64,000 nucleotides of DNA from Nitrospira sp. (GCA_018242685.1 JAFEBM010000010.1:1-64000); one strand, 5' to 3'; counted from the stretch's first letter, positions 34,974 to 44,142 are shown. Translations and numbers: made by a program. Notes: generated from the letters alone by a model not told the origin.

Positions 34974-35402
34974 TCACCCTATGGCCTTTCCGGTCGTTGT
35001 CATCGTCAGCTTGCCGTGTTTCACGCCTTTGACTGACACTAAGGCATCCGCCACCTTTCTGATCTCCGATCCCTTGCCTTTTACCACCAACACCTCAAGA
35101 CAATGGTCATGATCGAGATGCACATGCATGCCCGACAGAATCTGCGCATGGTAATCGTGTTGAATATCCGTCAATTTACTGGTCAGGTCCCGCACATGAT
35201 GGTCATACACGAACGTAATCGTGCCGACCGTTTCTTTATTCTCATCCCATTCTTGACCGACTAAATTATTGCGGATGAGATCGCGCAACGCTTCCGAGCG
35301 GTTGGTGTATTTCCGCCGTTCGATATGGCGATCGAATGCATCCAACAGATGGTGATCGAGGGACACTCCGAAGCGCACCAACTTGGTCATACCCTTGTTC
35401 AT
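34974..35402 (-). CDS. nikR: Nickel-responsive repressor NikR
   Basis: 142 residues. N-terminal ribbon-helix-helix ([37 protein letters not shown]) and C-terminal ACT-like nickel-binding domain. The four ligands equivalent to E. coli H76, H87, H89 and C95 are present as His82, His93, His95 and Cys101 in the [14 protein letters not shown] region. It would repress the neighbouring receptor and TonB genes when nickel is plentiful. A clear canonical NikR operator was not found by eye. Confidence 0.92.
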   Translation of the reverse strand: MNKGMTKLVRFGVSLDHHLLDAFDRHIERRKYTNRSEALRDLIRNNLVGQEWDENKETVGTITFVYDHHVRDLTSKLTDIQHDYHAQILSGMHVHLDHDHCLEVLVVKGKGSEIRKVADALVSVKGVKHGKLTMTTTGKAIG

Positions 35403-35553
35403 ACCCTTTATCCCTTTACTGGTGTCACGAATTTAAATTTAGTAGCACAGCACTTTTCAAAAATCAATCGTTGATGCTCGTACTGTCTATCTTACGGTAA
35501 TTCACCGATGATTGGATTCACGAGGACACGAAGAAACCGAGCCCTGCGAATAC

Positions 35554-36459
35554 CTATCGCAGCATCTCGTTTTGTGGTGAAGAGATCACGAGCAGCAGAC
35601 ACCCTTCGTCCGTCGATGTATCATGATGCACAGTCCCTGTTTCGGCCCGATGATAGTCTCCAACCGTCATCTCGCGGCCGGCGATATTGCATCCGCCTTC
35701 GAGGACATAGAGTTCTTCCACTGCGGTATGACGATGCGGGGCGTAGCTGGTGCCGGGTGCAAAACGGAGGACCGTGGTGGTCCTTCGGGAAGTCGGATCA
35801 AAGGACAGCAACTTAGCCGTCACTCCCGGAGCGATTCCCCTCCAGGTTCCTTCCGACGCGCTGATGAAGGTAAGACCCTTCGTCGGGTGTTGAAGCGCGA
35901 TCTTGTCCTTCCAATACCTGACTCGCTCCGAGGTCACGGAACGAATAAGCATGGTCCCCAGGAAATTCGAAACAGCCGTCCAGAAAGATCGCGACCGACT
36001 GAAGAGGGAGCCACCCTCACTTTCATTCCTCATCCTATCATCCTGCAAGACAGGCGTTTCGCTTAGGACCTGCGCCGAGTCTGTCGCATCGAGTCGGATA
36101 TCCGAATGCCCTTCGATCCGTGAGAGGAGCCGTTCACGTACAGAATCGCGAGGCTTTACTGGAAGGGACGCCGAAGCCAATGTATTTGCAGCGAGCTCAA
36201 ACTGTTCAGCGTCGCGAGCAGCATCCAACGCCACCTCCTTGACAAGCCGTTCGCGAAGGGTCGAGGAAGGCGTCACCGGCGCAACGACTGCGGCCAATGC
36301 ACCCGTTGTCGCTTGATACGCTGTCGCTGTTTTGCGCAAGAGATCGGATTCTCCTCGCAGTCTCACCATAAATGCCCGGTGATCGTCCTGCTCCAATATC
36401 CCGAGGGCATGGAGAATCGCCTGTTCTTCCAATTCTTCCGGTAGTTTGAGTTCGGTCAC
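35554..36459 (-). CDS. ChrR-like cupin anti-sigma factor
   Basis: 301 residues. An N-terminal helical anti-sigma domain (about 1-110) is followed by a linker and a C-terminal cupin: GVTAKLLSFDPTSRRTTTVLRFAPGTSYAPHRHTAVEELYVLEGG and YHRAETGTVHHDTSTDEGCLLLV. The HRH...E...H set could bind a metal. Its ATG overlaps the sigma gene stop by four bases, so the two are translationally coupled. Similar ChrR proteins release their sigma factor in response to singlet oxygen or other stress; the signal here is unknown. Confidence 0.82.
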   Translation of the reverse strand: MTELKLPEELEEQAILHALGILEQDDHRAFMVRLRGESDLLRKTATAYQATTGALAAVVAPVTPSSTLRERLVKEVALDAARDAEQFELAANTLASASLPVKPRDSVRERLLSRIEGHSDIRLDATDSAQVLSETPVLQDDRMRNESEGGSLFSRSRSFWTAVSNFLGTMLIRSVTSERVRYWKDKIALQHPTKGLTFISASEGTWRGIAPGVTAKLLSFDPTSRRTTTVLRFAPGTSYAPHRHTAVEELYVLEGGCNIAGREMTVGDYHRAETGTVHHDTSTDEGCLLLVISSPQNEMLR

Positions 36460-37058
36460 GGCGTTAAACCTGCCTCATAAGGCGCGAGCGCTTCGCGCAA
36501 TTTCATCATACCCAATCTGATTCTCGTCTTCACCGTCCCGAGGGGCAGCTGCAGTTTCTCCGCGATTTCACTTTGACTTAGGCCATAGAAATAGGCCAGT
36601 GCGATTGCTTGCCGCTGTTCCGCCGTGAGGACTGCCAACGCCTGTCGTACATACCGTCGACGCTCCTGACCTTCGACATCCTGCTCCGGCGTGTCGTCGG
36701 CGCTGACAAGTAGTTCGACCGCATCCAACGATTCAATGCGCCCGTATTCGGCAGCCCCGGCACGAAACCGGTCGATCGCCCTGGTACGGGCCAAGGTCAT
36801 CAACCAAGCCCCCGGTGCGCCACGTGCGTGGTCATAGGTATGGGCCTGACGCCACACCTGCGTGTAGACGTCCAAGGTGACTTCTTCAGCGGCCTCGCGA
36901 TTATTAAGAATTTTGAGGACAAGCCCAAAGACCTGCGGGCTCGTACGATCGTACAACGTGGCAAGCGCGGTCTGATCGCCCTGCGCTGTCAGAGCAATCA
37001 GTTGTGTCCATTCTTGGTCTTGAGCCGCTTTGGTCGTTTCCGGCGACATGAGCAACAT
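36456..37058 (-). CDS. ECF RNA polymerase sigma factor
   Basis: 200 residues from ATG 37058, chosen for the GGGGGAGA site; the frame is open to 37286 but that extension has no such site. Region 2: ATLYDRTSPQVFGLVLKILNNREAAEEVTLDVYTQVWRQA; region 4: LAVLTAEQRQAIALAYFYGLSQSEIAEKLQLPLGTVKTRIRLGMMKLREAL. Divergent from the DUF4331 operon, which it likely controls. Confidence 0.9.
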   Translation of the reverse strand: MLLMSPETTKAAQDQEWTQLIALTAQGDQTALATLYDRTSPQVFGLVLKILNNREAAEEVTLDVYTQVWRQAHTYDHARGAPGAWLMTLARTRAIDRFRAGAAEYGRIESLDAVELLVSADDTPEQDVEGQERRRYVRQALAVLTAEQRQAIALAYFYGLSQSEIAEKLQLPLGTVKTRIRLGMMKLREALAPYEAGLTP

Positions 37059-37304
37059 AGCAATCTCCCCCTTCAATCTGTACGAGTGAATGAGGGAGAT
37101 CGGATTGCCGGTTTTAAAATATGTTTTTGCTCGCCCTGGAGGCCTAACTATAGCACCAGATAAACAACCCCTCAAGCAGCCTCCCCTCACGATGAGATCC
37201 AAACTAAGAAACTTCTCGTAGTGGAAAGCAGACCACCAGTAGGTGCTCACTACAAAGACGGATTCATAACAGTGGCATTTCACCATTTAGAGGAGAGGAG
37301 AGCC

Positions 37305-37529
37305 ATGAAACCACCCATGTCTTGGTCACTGGGATTCGTTTTCACCGTCGGACTGTTATCCGGCTGCAGCGGAAGCGACACCACGCCCATTATTACGCCT
37401 CCAAGCGGACCGACGGCCGCAGCGGAAGATCAGCGCACTCCGCAATCGGATGCGCTCACATCGGACGAGGCAGCGCTGGTCAGCCAGGCTGACTCGGAAC
37501 CCAATCCGGCGCCGAAACCGGATCTGTAA
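37305..37529 (+). CDS. Small lipoprotein
   Basis: 74 residues. ATG 37305 preceded by AGGAGAGGAG. Lipobox LLSGC at about residue 22; the mature part is short, Pro/Ala/Asp-rich and probably unstructured. First gene of the DUF4331 operon. Function unknown. Confidence 0.75.
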   Translation: MKPPMSWSLGFVFTVGLLSGCSGSDTTPIITPPSGPTAAAEDQRTPQSDALTSDEAALVSQADSEPNPAPKPDL

Positions 37530-37566
37530 CCAATCATTCACGAGAAAGATTCACAAGGAGGACACC

Positions 37567-39057
37567 ATGTTCGCTCGAATTCGACCGTTCATCCTGATGA
37601 TACTGGCTGTGTGCATGGCGACGCCGGTCTTAGCTGCGAGCCATCGCGAGGCTCCGCTGATCGCGAATGATCCGACGGCGGATATCACGGATTTCTATTT
37701 CTTCCGCAGCTGGCAGGACCCCGACAACGCCATTCTGATCATGAATGTGATCCCAAGCCAGGAGCCGGGATCCGGCCCCAACTACTTCAACTTCGCGGAC
37801 GACGTGCTGTATGAAATTCATATCGACAACAACAAGGACAACATCGCGGGGAACATCGTCTATCAGATCCGATTCAAAACAGAGATCCGTCAACCAGGAA
37901 ACGTGTTCCCACTAGCCTATGTCGCGTTGCCTCCCATCACGGCCCTCACCGGTGGAGGATCGGAAGGGTTGCTCGTGCGGCAAAGCTACACCGTCACGGA
38001 GCGGCGGTCCGGTCGATCGCCACGCGATCTCGGCGCCGGTCCGATGTTCGCCGTGCCGTCGAACGTCGGCCCTCGCACCACGCCGAATTATGAACAGCTG
38101 GCAGCCAAAGGGGTTTTCCCGCTGAAAAACGGAGGGAGAGTCTTCGCCGGCCAACGGGATGAGACCTTCTACATCGACTTAGGAGGAACATTCGACACGT
38201 TGAACCTACATATCTCCCCGATTCTTTCCAATGCGGACGACGCCAACGACGCCGTCATCGTCGGAGCGCCGGGCGCCGGTACCGCCGATACCTTCAGCGG
38301 CTTCAACGTGAACACGATCGCGCTGGAAATTCCCATCAGCGAGCTTCTCGGCCCGAACGGCAACAAGGTGCTCGGCGCCTACGCCAGCACGAGCCGGCCC
38401 AAGGTCAGCGTCATCAAGAAAAACGGCGACCGTGACAACAGCTCTCGCTTCGTTCAAGTGGCGCGTATGGGGAATCCGCTTGTCAACGAGTTGATCATCG
38501 CGACGAACATGAAGGACAAGTGGAATGCCACGGATGCGGAAGACGAGAACGATTTCGTTCCGTTTTACTGCAACTCGGCGCTGGCCACGGCACTCAACGC
38601 GGTCTTCGGCACCGGTTTCCCGACGGCGAATCGAGAAGATCTCGTGAACGCCTTGCTCCGGTATGCGCCCGGCCCACCGGTCTGCGGATCCGGCAAAACC
38701 CATGAAGCCCTGGCTGAGCTCCTGCGAGTCGATTTGGACGTCCCACCGACCCAGGCCGACGGCCAGAGGCGACTGGGCCCTCTCGCCCATGACGCGAGCG
38801 GCAATGCCACGCCGGATAAAGCCGGCTGGCCGAACGGCCGGAGGCCGAACGACGATGTCACTGATGTGGCCTTGCGCGTCGTAGCCGGAATTCTGACGAA
38901 CCCTGCCGTCCCGAACCTCGGCGACGGTGTCAACTTCAACGTCGGATCAGTCGGCGGCAACAAAACAGCGAACGGGATTGCAACAGTGTTTCCGTTCCTT
39001 CCGACGCCGTTCGACGGCCGTGATCGTCGCCACATCGATCCACGAGAGGCCTTCTAG
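37567..39057 (+). CDS. DUF4331-family secreted protein
   Basis: 496 residues, start at ATG 37567 with AAGGAGG upstream. Signal peptide ends LAA before SHREAPLIANDPTADITDFYFFRSW, the typical DUF4331 mature N terminus. Further on, PNYEQLAAKGVFPLKNGGRVFAGQRDETFYIDLGG and IALEIPISEL are family features. Beta-rich, periplasmic or surface protein of unknown activity. Followed by a perfect hairpin and the TonB/TPR/HupE genes. Confidence 0.88.
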   Translation: MFARIRPFILMILAVCMATPVLAASHREAPLIANDPTADITDFYFFRSWQDPDNAILIMNVIPSQEPGSGPNYFNFADDVLYEIHIDNNKDNIAGNIVYQIRFKTEIRQPGNVFPLAYVALPPITALTGGGSEGLLVRQSYTVTERRSGRSPRDLGAGPMFAVPSNVGPRTTPNYEQLAAKGVFPLKNGGRVFAGQRDETFYIDLGGTFDTLNLHISPILSNADDANDAVIVGAPGAGTADTFSGFNVNTIALEIPISELLGPNGNKVLGAYASTSRPKVSVIKKNGDRDNSSRFVQVARMGNPLVNELIIATNMKDKWNATDAEDENDFVPFYCNSALATALNAVFGTGFPTANREDLVNALLRYAPGPPVCGSGKTHEALAELLRVDLDVPPTQADGQRRLGPLAHDASGNATPDKAGWPNGRRPNDDVTDVALRVVAGILTNPAVPNLGDGVNFNVGSVGGNKTANGIATVFPFLPTPFDGRDRRHIDPREAF

Positions 39058-39067
39058 TCGTCGCCAA

Positions 39068-39097
39068 GCGGGTGCCGCTTGCACATGCGGCACCCGC
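39068..39097 (+). terminator. Strong hairpin between DUF4331 and TonB-like genes
   Basis: GCGGGTGCCGC (39068-39078) and GCGGCACCCGC (39087-39097) are perfect 11-bp arms with an 8-base loop. There is no T-run, so it may slow decay of the upstream message or reduce read-through rather than terminate fully. Confidence 0.7.
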
Positions 39098-39110
39098 GCT
39101 GCCAAAGAGC

Positions 39111-40022
39111 ATGAACGTGAACCAGGAGGCAACAACACAAGGATTGAGGATGCGATTCCTGCACAGCTGGCTCGTCTCAATCGCGCTCCACGGACTCTTT
39201 CTTTTCAGCCTCTTCCCCCTATTCCGTCAGTCGATACCGACCTTGCCCGAGGAACTGTTTCACTGGGATGTTACGCTCGTGCAATCGGCACCAACAGCTC
39301 ATGAGTCGGTTCAAACCGCCGATACCACAAAGTCGGATGTGCCGAAACAACCTGAACACAGTTCAACATTCACTCACGCCAAACGCACGATCCAACACGC
39401 CACCTCATCTACCGAGCGCATCACGCCTCTCAAACCACAGACTGACGCACCTGCTGCACCGAATTCCATGCCTGACAGTCCTTTGCCGGTCACATCAGTG
39501 AGCGAGATGGCCACAACTTCGATACCGAATGAATTATCCCCTCCGTCGGCACAGGCAACTGAACCTTTGTCACAACAGACTAAGACGCCGATTGACTCAA
39601 CGGCATCAGCACCACCACGACTCGAAACGATCAATCCCGCCACTCCCCTAGAAGAGAGCACACCTACCGACAGCACCCTGTCACCGCCGCTCCTCTCCAC
39701 AGCGTCAGATGTCGCCACCGGTTCCTCGATACGACCCGACTACGGGTGGCTTCAGCAAGCAATCTTCCGCCGGCTGGAGGAACTCAAGCGATCTTCTCGC
39801 CCATCACTCGATGAATCGCGCCCCCTCAAAGTCACGGTCAAGGCAGTGGTCTCGAAGGAAGGAATCTTACTGGATTCTGCAGTGGTGAAAAGCTCCGGCC
39901 TGGATCACGTTGATCAAGAAGCGATCGCGCTCGTGCAACGGGTCTTTCCCATGCAGTTCGACCGTGCATTGGACCGGCAACAAATCGCCATGCGCATTCC
40001 CATCACCTATTCGCGCGAGTAG
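39111..40022 (+). CDS. TonB-family energy transducer, second copy
   Basis: 303 residues from ATG 39111 (39150 is an alternative). Membrane helix at about 17-35, ELFHWDVTLVQ, a Ser/Thr/Pro-rich spacer and a TonB C-terminal domain: LKVTVKAVVSKEGILLDSAVVKSSGLDHVDQEAIALVQRV. The spacer is Thr/Ser-rich instead of Gln-rich as in its paralogue. Genes 3' of it overlap or abut, so this is an operon. Confidence 0.85.
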   Translation: MNVNQEATTQGLRMRFLHSWLVSIALHGLFLFSLFPLFRQSIPTLPEELFHWDVTLVQSAPTAHESVQTADTTKSDVPKQPEHSSTFTHAKRTIQHATSSTERITPLKPQTDAPAAPNSMPDSPLPVTSVSEMATTSIPNELSPPSAQATEPLSQQTKTPIDSTASAPPRLETINPATPLEESTPTDSTLSPPLLSTASDVATGSSIRPDYGWLQQAIFRRLEELKRSSRPSLDESRPLKVTVKAVVSKEGILLDSAVVKSSGLDHVDQEAIALVQRVFPMQFDRALDRQQIAMRIPITYSRE

Positions 40023-40025
40023 TCC

Positions 40026-41213
40026 ATGATTCGGTTGCTTACAGTTGGAAGCGTGATCGGATGGCTCATGTTGAGCCACGTCGGCACCACGTACGCCGAA
40101 CCCTACCGGCCGACGGACGATGCCCAGATCCTTGAGCGACTCAGTTTTAAGGCCTCCGATCCGCTCGCGCGCGAGCTCGAATCGTTACGAGTCAATCTGC
40201 GAAACAACCCTCGGCATCTCGAATCAGCGGTGAAACTGGCCACTCGCTATATCGAACAAGGCCGGTCGGAAGGCGATCCTCGTTTCCTTGGGCAAGCACA
40301 GGCAGTCCTCACCCCTTGGTGGAACGAGCCGACGCCTTCACCGGCAACGCTCCTCTTACGAGCCACCATCCGGCAGAACGCCCACGAGTTCAATGAGGCC
40401 CTAGCAGACCTCGATCAGGTATTGGTGGTCCAGCCGGCCAACGCCCAGGCTTGGCTCACCAAAGCATCGATTCTGCAAGTGCAGGCACGCTACGAAGAGG
40501 CGCGCCGAGCCTGTCAGCGGCTCGCGCGGTCGGCTGCCGCTCACGTGCTGCTTGGCTGCTTGAACGATATCGCCGGCGTGACCGGTCACTCGGCGAAGAG
40601 CCAAGAGCTGCTCCGACAGGTTCTTTCTGCGCCGACTCTCTCGGGACGCGAACGAATCTGGATTGCGACCATCCTGGCTGAAACAGCCACGCGCACCGGA
40701 GCCATACGAGAGGCTGAAGAGTATTTTGTCGAAGCCTTCAAGGTCGGCATCAAGGATCAGTACTTGTTGAGCGCCTACGCTGACTTTCTGCTGGATCAAC
40801 ACCGTTATCAAGGCGTCATTTCCCTCCTCCAATCTGAGACGAGAGCCGATGGGTTGCTCCTGCGTCTGGCGCTCGCGGAGCAGGCATTGAATCTGTCCAC
40901 GTTCCAGAGCCACATCGCCGAACTGGCGGCCCGCTTTGCCGCAAGCCGCGAACGCGGAACAACCGTCCATGTGAGAGAAGAAGCACGATTCACATTGGCC
41001 TTATTGCACGATGCCGAACGGGCGCTGCCGCTCGCCCAGGTCAATTGGAAGATGCAGCGAGAACCGGCGGACGCCAGGATTCTCCTAGAATGTGCGCTCT
41101 CCAACAAGAATCGAGCGGCAGCCCAGCCGGTGCTCGATTGGCTGAGCCACAACCATGTTGAAGACGTTCGACTGCGACAACTTGCGAAGCAGATTCAGGA
41201 GGCCACATTCTAA
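40026..41213 (+). CDS. Secreted TPR-repeat protein
   Basis: 395 residues; signal peptide ending TYA. Several tetratricopeptide-like helical repeats follow (LLLRATIRQNAHEFNEALADLDQVLVVQPANAQAWLTKASILQVQARYEEARRACQRL). Probably a periplasmic scaffold. The stop overlaps the HupE/UreJ start (TAATG). Its steady pairing with DUF4331 and HupE/UreJ suggests a common complex. Confidence 0.82.
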   Translation: MIRLLTVGSVIGWLMLSHVGTTYAEPYRPTDDAQILERLSFKASDPLARELESLRVNLRNNPRHLESAVKLATRYIEQGRSEGDPRFLGQAQAVLTPWWNEPTPSPATLLLRATIRQNAHEFNEALADLDQVLVVQPANAQAWLTKASILQVQARYEEARRACQRLARSAAAHVLLGCLNDIAGVTGHSAKSQELLRQVLSAPTLSGRERIWIATILAETATRTGAIREAEEYFVEAFKVGIKDQYLLSAYADFLLDQHRYQGVISLLQSETRADGLLLRLALAEQALNLSTFQSHIAELAARFAASRERGTTVHVREEARFTLALLHDAERALPLAQVNWKMQREPADARILLECALSNKNRAAAQPVLDWLSHNHVEDVRLRQLAKQIQEATF

Positions 41214-42334
41214 TGCGTACCTTGCTCGTCATCGCCTGGCTTCTCCTGAGCCTTCCCGCCTGGGCTCATAAGCCCAGCGACAGCTATCTCTCACTATCGA
41301 TTCAGAACGAGCGCGTTGAGGGACGATGGGATATCGCCTTGCGCGACCTCGCCGATGCCATCGGATTAGATGGGGATGGAAACGGCCAACTCACCTGGGG
41401 AGAGGTCCGGAACAAGCATGACGAGATCAGGGCCTACGCACTGTCTCGCCTTGCTCTATCAGTTAATCTGCAGGCCTGTACGATTGAGTTGCTGGAGCAA
41501 CTCATCGATCACCACACGGACGGAGCTTACTCAGTTCTGCGCTTCCGTTCTGATTGCGGCAGATCCATCGAACGGCTCGCGGTGGACTACCGACTCTTGT
41601 TCGATATTGACGCACAACATAAGGGCCTCCTGCGACTTACTCAAGGTGGACGGACCAGCACCGCCATTTTCAGCAAAGAATCACCGGTCCAGGAATTTTC
41701 GATCGCCCAGTGGTCGCGCTGGACCGAGAGCATGCAATTCATTCACGAGGGCATCTGGCACATCTGGCTGGGGTTCGACCATGTCTTGTTCTTGCTCGCG
41801 CTTTTGCTTCCGGCGGTCTTGATCCTGGCGGAAGGTCGCTGGCAAGCGGCGTGTGACTTTTCATCGGTCTGGTGGAATGTCGTCAGCATCGTCACGGCCT
41901 TTACCGTAGCCCACTCGCTGACGTTGAGTCTGGCCGCCCTGGATGTCGTACGGCTCCCATCTCGATTGGTGGAGTCAACCATCGCGGCTTCGGTGGTCCT
42001 TGCCGGTCTTGGCAATTTGTATCCAATGATGATAAGTCGGCGTTGGCTGGTGGCTTTTGGCTTCGGCCTGATTCATGGATTTGGATTTGCCGCCGTGCTC
42101 ACGGATCTCGGCCTGCCTCACGACTCATTGTTGCTGAGTCTGTTGAGCTTCAACGTGGGAGTGGAAATCGGCCAACTCGCCATCGTCGGCGCCTTCTTGC
42201 CTCTTGCTTATCTGATCCGCCGATCCTGGTCCTATCCGAGATTGGTGCTCACCGGCGGATCACTGGCGGTGATCGCCATCGCACTCGTCTGGTTCACCGA
42301 ACGAGCGTTCGATCTACAGCTGCTTCCCCTCTGA
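41213..42334 (+). CDS. HupE/UreJ-family membrane protein
   Basis: 373 residues. A secreted N-terminal domain (AHKPSDSYLSLS after the signal peptide) precedes about seven helices carrying the HupE/UreJ signature HEGIWHIWLGFDHVLFLLALLLP and FGFGLIHGFGFAAVLTDLGLP with conserved His. Members transport nickel or act as accessory permeases for hydrogenase/urease, but many of this architecture are of unknown function. Here it ends the DUF4331 operon. Confidence 0.85.
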   Translation: MRTLLVIAWLLLSLPAWAHKPSDSYLSLSIQNERVEGRWDIALRDLADAIGLDGDGNGQLTWGEVRNKHDEIRAYALSRLALSVNLQACTIELLEQLIDHHTDGAYSVLRFRSDCGRSIERLAVDYRLLFDIDAQHKGLLRLTQGGRTSTAIFSKESPVQEFSIAQWSRWTESMQFIHEGIWHIWLGFDHVLFLLALLLPAVLILAEGRWQAACDFSSVWWNVVSIVTAFTVAHSLTLSLAALDVVRLPSRLVESTIAASVVLAGLGNLYPMMISRRWLVAFGFGLIHGFGFAAVLTDLGLPHDSLLLSLLSFNVGVEIGQLAIVGAFLPLAYLIRRSWSYPRLVLTGGSLAVIAIALVWFTERAFDLQLLPL

Positions 42335-42351
42335 GTTGATGGACATAACGT

Positions 42352-42490
42352 CTAGCAGGCTGCGGAAAAACTCGATCTCTGTGCTTCGATAGGCTCAGCA
42401 CGAACGGAAAACCTCAGTACATTCAATGACTGCTCCGTTCGTCCTGAGGCTCTCGAAGGGTGAACGGATAGTTTTTTCACAGCCTGTTAG
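42352..42490. repeat. Palindromic MITE-like element, 139 bp
   Basis: Ends CTAGCAGGCTGCGGAAAAACT (42352-42372) and GTTTTTTCACAGCCTGTTAG (42471-42490) are inverted copies. An inner pair, CTCAGCACGAACGGA and TCCGTTCGTCCTGAG, makes a long hairpin; the CCGTTCGT...CTGAG...TCGAAG core is a repeat known from many bacterial genomes. No coding potential. Confidence 0.7.
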
Positions 42491-42530
42491 AGCGAGGATA
42501 CTGTAAGAACGCTGGAGTCAGCGGTACAGA

Positions 42531-42869
42531 TCACGAGGTGAACGATCCAGGGATCGTGATGGGCCTCCTGATAGTGCGCGAGCAGCTGATTATTAAAAGA
42601 CTCCGTCGAAAGTCCGGTACTCGGATGTGAAGGCATTGCGCCAACAGGTGTGGCAACTTTCGTGGAGCCCCGCCAAGCATTTCTGGGCCGGCTCGTTGCG
42701 TCGCGCCGACCACAATCAGCCGATTACCGGCCTGCAACAGACTCGACTCCACAGCTCCCTTAAAAGTGATCGCAAACCAGGGTGAGCTGTCCTGTTGGGT
42801 GCTCGTCTGGCTAGACGCTGGAGCGGAAACCCCACACGTTCCAAGCGTTCCTGTCGTCAGGGCCAGCAT
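42531..42869 (-). pseudogene. Truncated Slp-lipoprotein copy (duplicate A)
   Basis: The segment WFAITFKGAVESSLLQAGNRLIVVGATQRAGPEMLGGAPRKLPHLLAQCLHI is nearly identical to residues about 105-155 of the intact protein at 46552. The N-terminal signal and lipobox are missing, and after QCLHI the reading changes. Beyond it the DNA encodes a fragment (SFNNQLLAHYQE) also present downstream of copy B (SFDNQLIAWYRE). Not expected to be functional. Confidence 0.75.
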
Positions 42870-42878
42870 CCGGAAGGT

Positions 42879-43379
42879 TCACCAACACGCCTCATCTTCC
42901 GTAAGTCCGCCTGCCCGCCATCTGTCTGTCGCCTTCTCTGGCACTGACCAGCGGCGTTGAGCTTCCAGCATATGGGTGATCATATCTCTCTGACCGAATC
43001 GAGGGTCATCCGTGTCTGAGATGGCCGTCGAAAGGACATGGATCAATTTCTCGGTATCGATTGGTTTGGGCAGACAGGCAGAAGCTCCGTGAGCCATCGC
43101 CGGCCAGACAATATCGAGGAGATTACCGGACATGAGAATGACGGGCAGCTGCGGCCACACCAGGTGACATTGACGGAGGAGGTCGAGACCATCAAGGTAC
43201 GGCATATGTAGGTCGGTGATCACGGCATCGAAATGGCGGTGGTGAAGTTCCCTCAAGGCCTGCAAGCCATCTGCGACTGCCACCGCCGCGAAGCAATGCA
43301 TCTCCAGATACTCCACGAGCAGATGTCCTATATGTTCCTCATCGTCAACGACTAACACGCGTTTGCCATATGCCATCAT
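42879..43379 (-). CDS. Single-domain response regulator, duplicate A
   Basis: 166 residues: a receiver domain without output domain. Acidic pair in VVDDEEHIG, phospho-acceptor Asp in AVITDLHMPYLDG, Thr/Ser site LMSGN and Lys in CLPKPID. About 80% similar to 47235-47675. Its C terminus runs about 20 residues longer than copy B because the stop is lost. Such receivers pass phosphate or act by binding. Confidence 0.88.
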   Translation of the reverse strand: MMAYGKRVLVVDDEEHIGHLLVEYLEMHCFAAVAVADGLQALRELHHRHFDAVITDLHMPYLDGLDLLRQCHLVWPQLPVILMSGNLLDIVWPAMAHGASACLPKPIDTEKLIHVLSTAISDTDDPRFGQRDMITHMLEAQRRWSVPEKATDRWRAGGLTEDEACW

Positions 43380-43533
43380 CGTGTTCTCCTCTTACCAGAA
43401 GTGATTCTTCATTCCTCGACGCGAATCCGGGAGAGGCGACAGGAAAGCGGCCTCCACCCCGCACTCGGACCGAGCTTGGAGGCCGGCGCTCGGACACGAC
43501 CATCAAGGCAATTCGCTCGAATCGACCGACATC

Positions 43534-44142
43534 TCACTTCCGATCGTCCCCCATTGGCTCATTATCAGAGAGAAGGGCCGATTCCTGTGAACCGCTTGTC
43601 ACCGCAGTATGGTCCAGATAGAGGACGCGCTCGTGACGCTCAGTTACATTTCCACAGGTTGATCCGTGATGCCGCTCGCGCATCTTCGCTTTCCAGCCTT
43701 CGCGCTGATCCGGCGTCAACACTGCGAGCGCGGTCCGGATGGCTTTTACGCGATCGAGCCGCTCCGTCGTGGTGGCCATTTCGGATTTCCGCAGCGCAGC
43801 CTCGAGCGCCGACAGCTCCGATTGCGGGTTCCTCATGAGAGCTTTTACATCCACTTCCGCCAGGTCCACCACAGCCCGGTTCCGAATCCTGGTCCTCGCA
43901 TAGTCTGCGGCCAGCCCTTCGAGCTTTTCCACTTGTTCAGGGGAGAGATTGAAGTCTTTGCGATCTTGGAGCAGCAACCGAAATGTTCGGCCGGCAAAAT
44001 CTTTCTTCTGTTCCCAATGACGAAACCAAGTGCCCCCACCTGGATCCGTATAGCCCTCGTTCGGAACAAGCAAGACAGCGGCCAGGCCTATTCCTGCAAC
44101 ACACATGGTCACCGCCCACCGGCTCAATCGCGCTTGTAACAT
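43534..44142 (-). CDS. Spy/CpxP-like periplasmic protein
   Basis: 202 residues from ATG 44142; AAAGGAG is eight bases upstream, whereas the neighbouring ATG at 44148 is too close. Signal or anchor segment followed by an all-helical domain with the LTxxQ-like motifs FNLSPEQVEKLEGLAADYARTRI and LAVLTPDQREGWKAKM, typical of Spy/CpxP chaperone or metal-sensor proteins. Present only in copy A of the duplication. Confidence 0.8.
   Translation of the reverse strand: MLQARLSRWAVTMCVAGIGLAAVLLVPNEGYTDPGGGTWFRHWEQKKDFAGRTFRLLLQDRKDFNLSPEQVEKLEGLAADYARTRIRNRAVVDLAEVDVKALMRNPQSELSALEAALRKSEMATTTERLDRVKAIRTALAVLTPDQREGWKAKMRERHHGSTCGNVTERHERVLYLDHTAVTSGSQESALLSDNEPMGDDRK

Noticed and set aside
37059-37304. 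Search for an ECF promoter serving the DUF4331 operon
   Set aside because: AAAC and CGTA-like elements occur (near 37201-37220) but at only 12 bases spacing, too short for a confident call.
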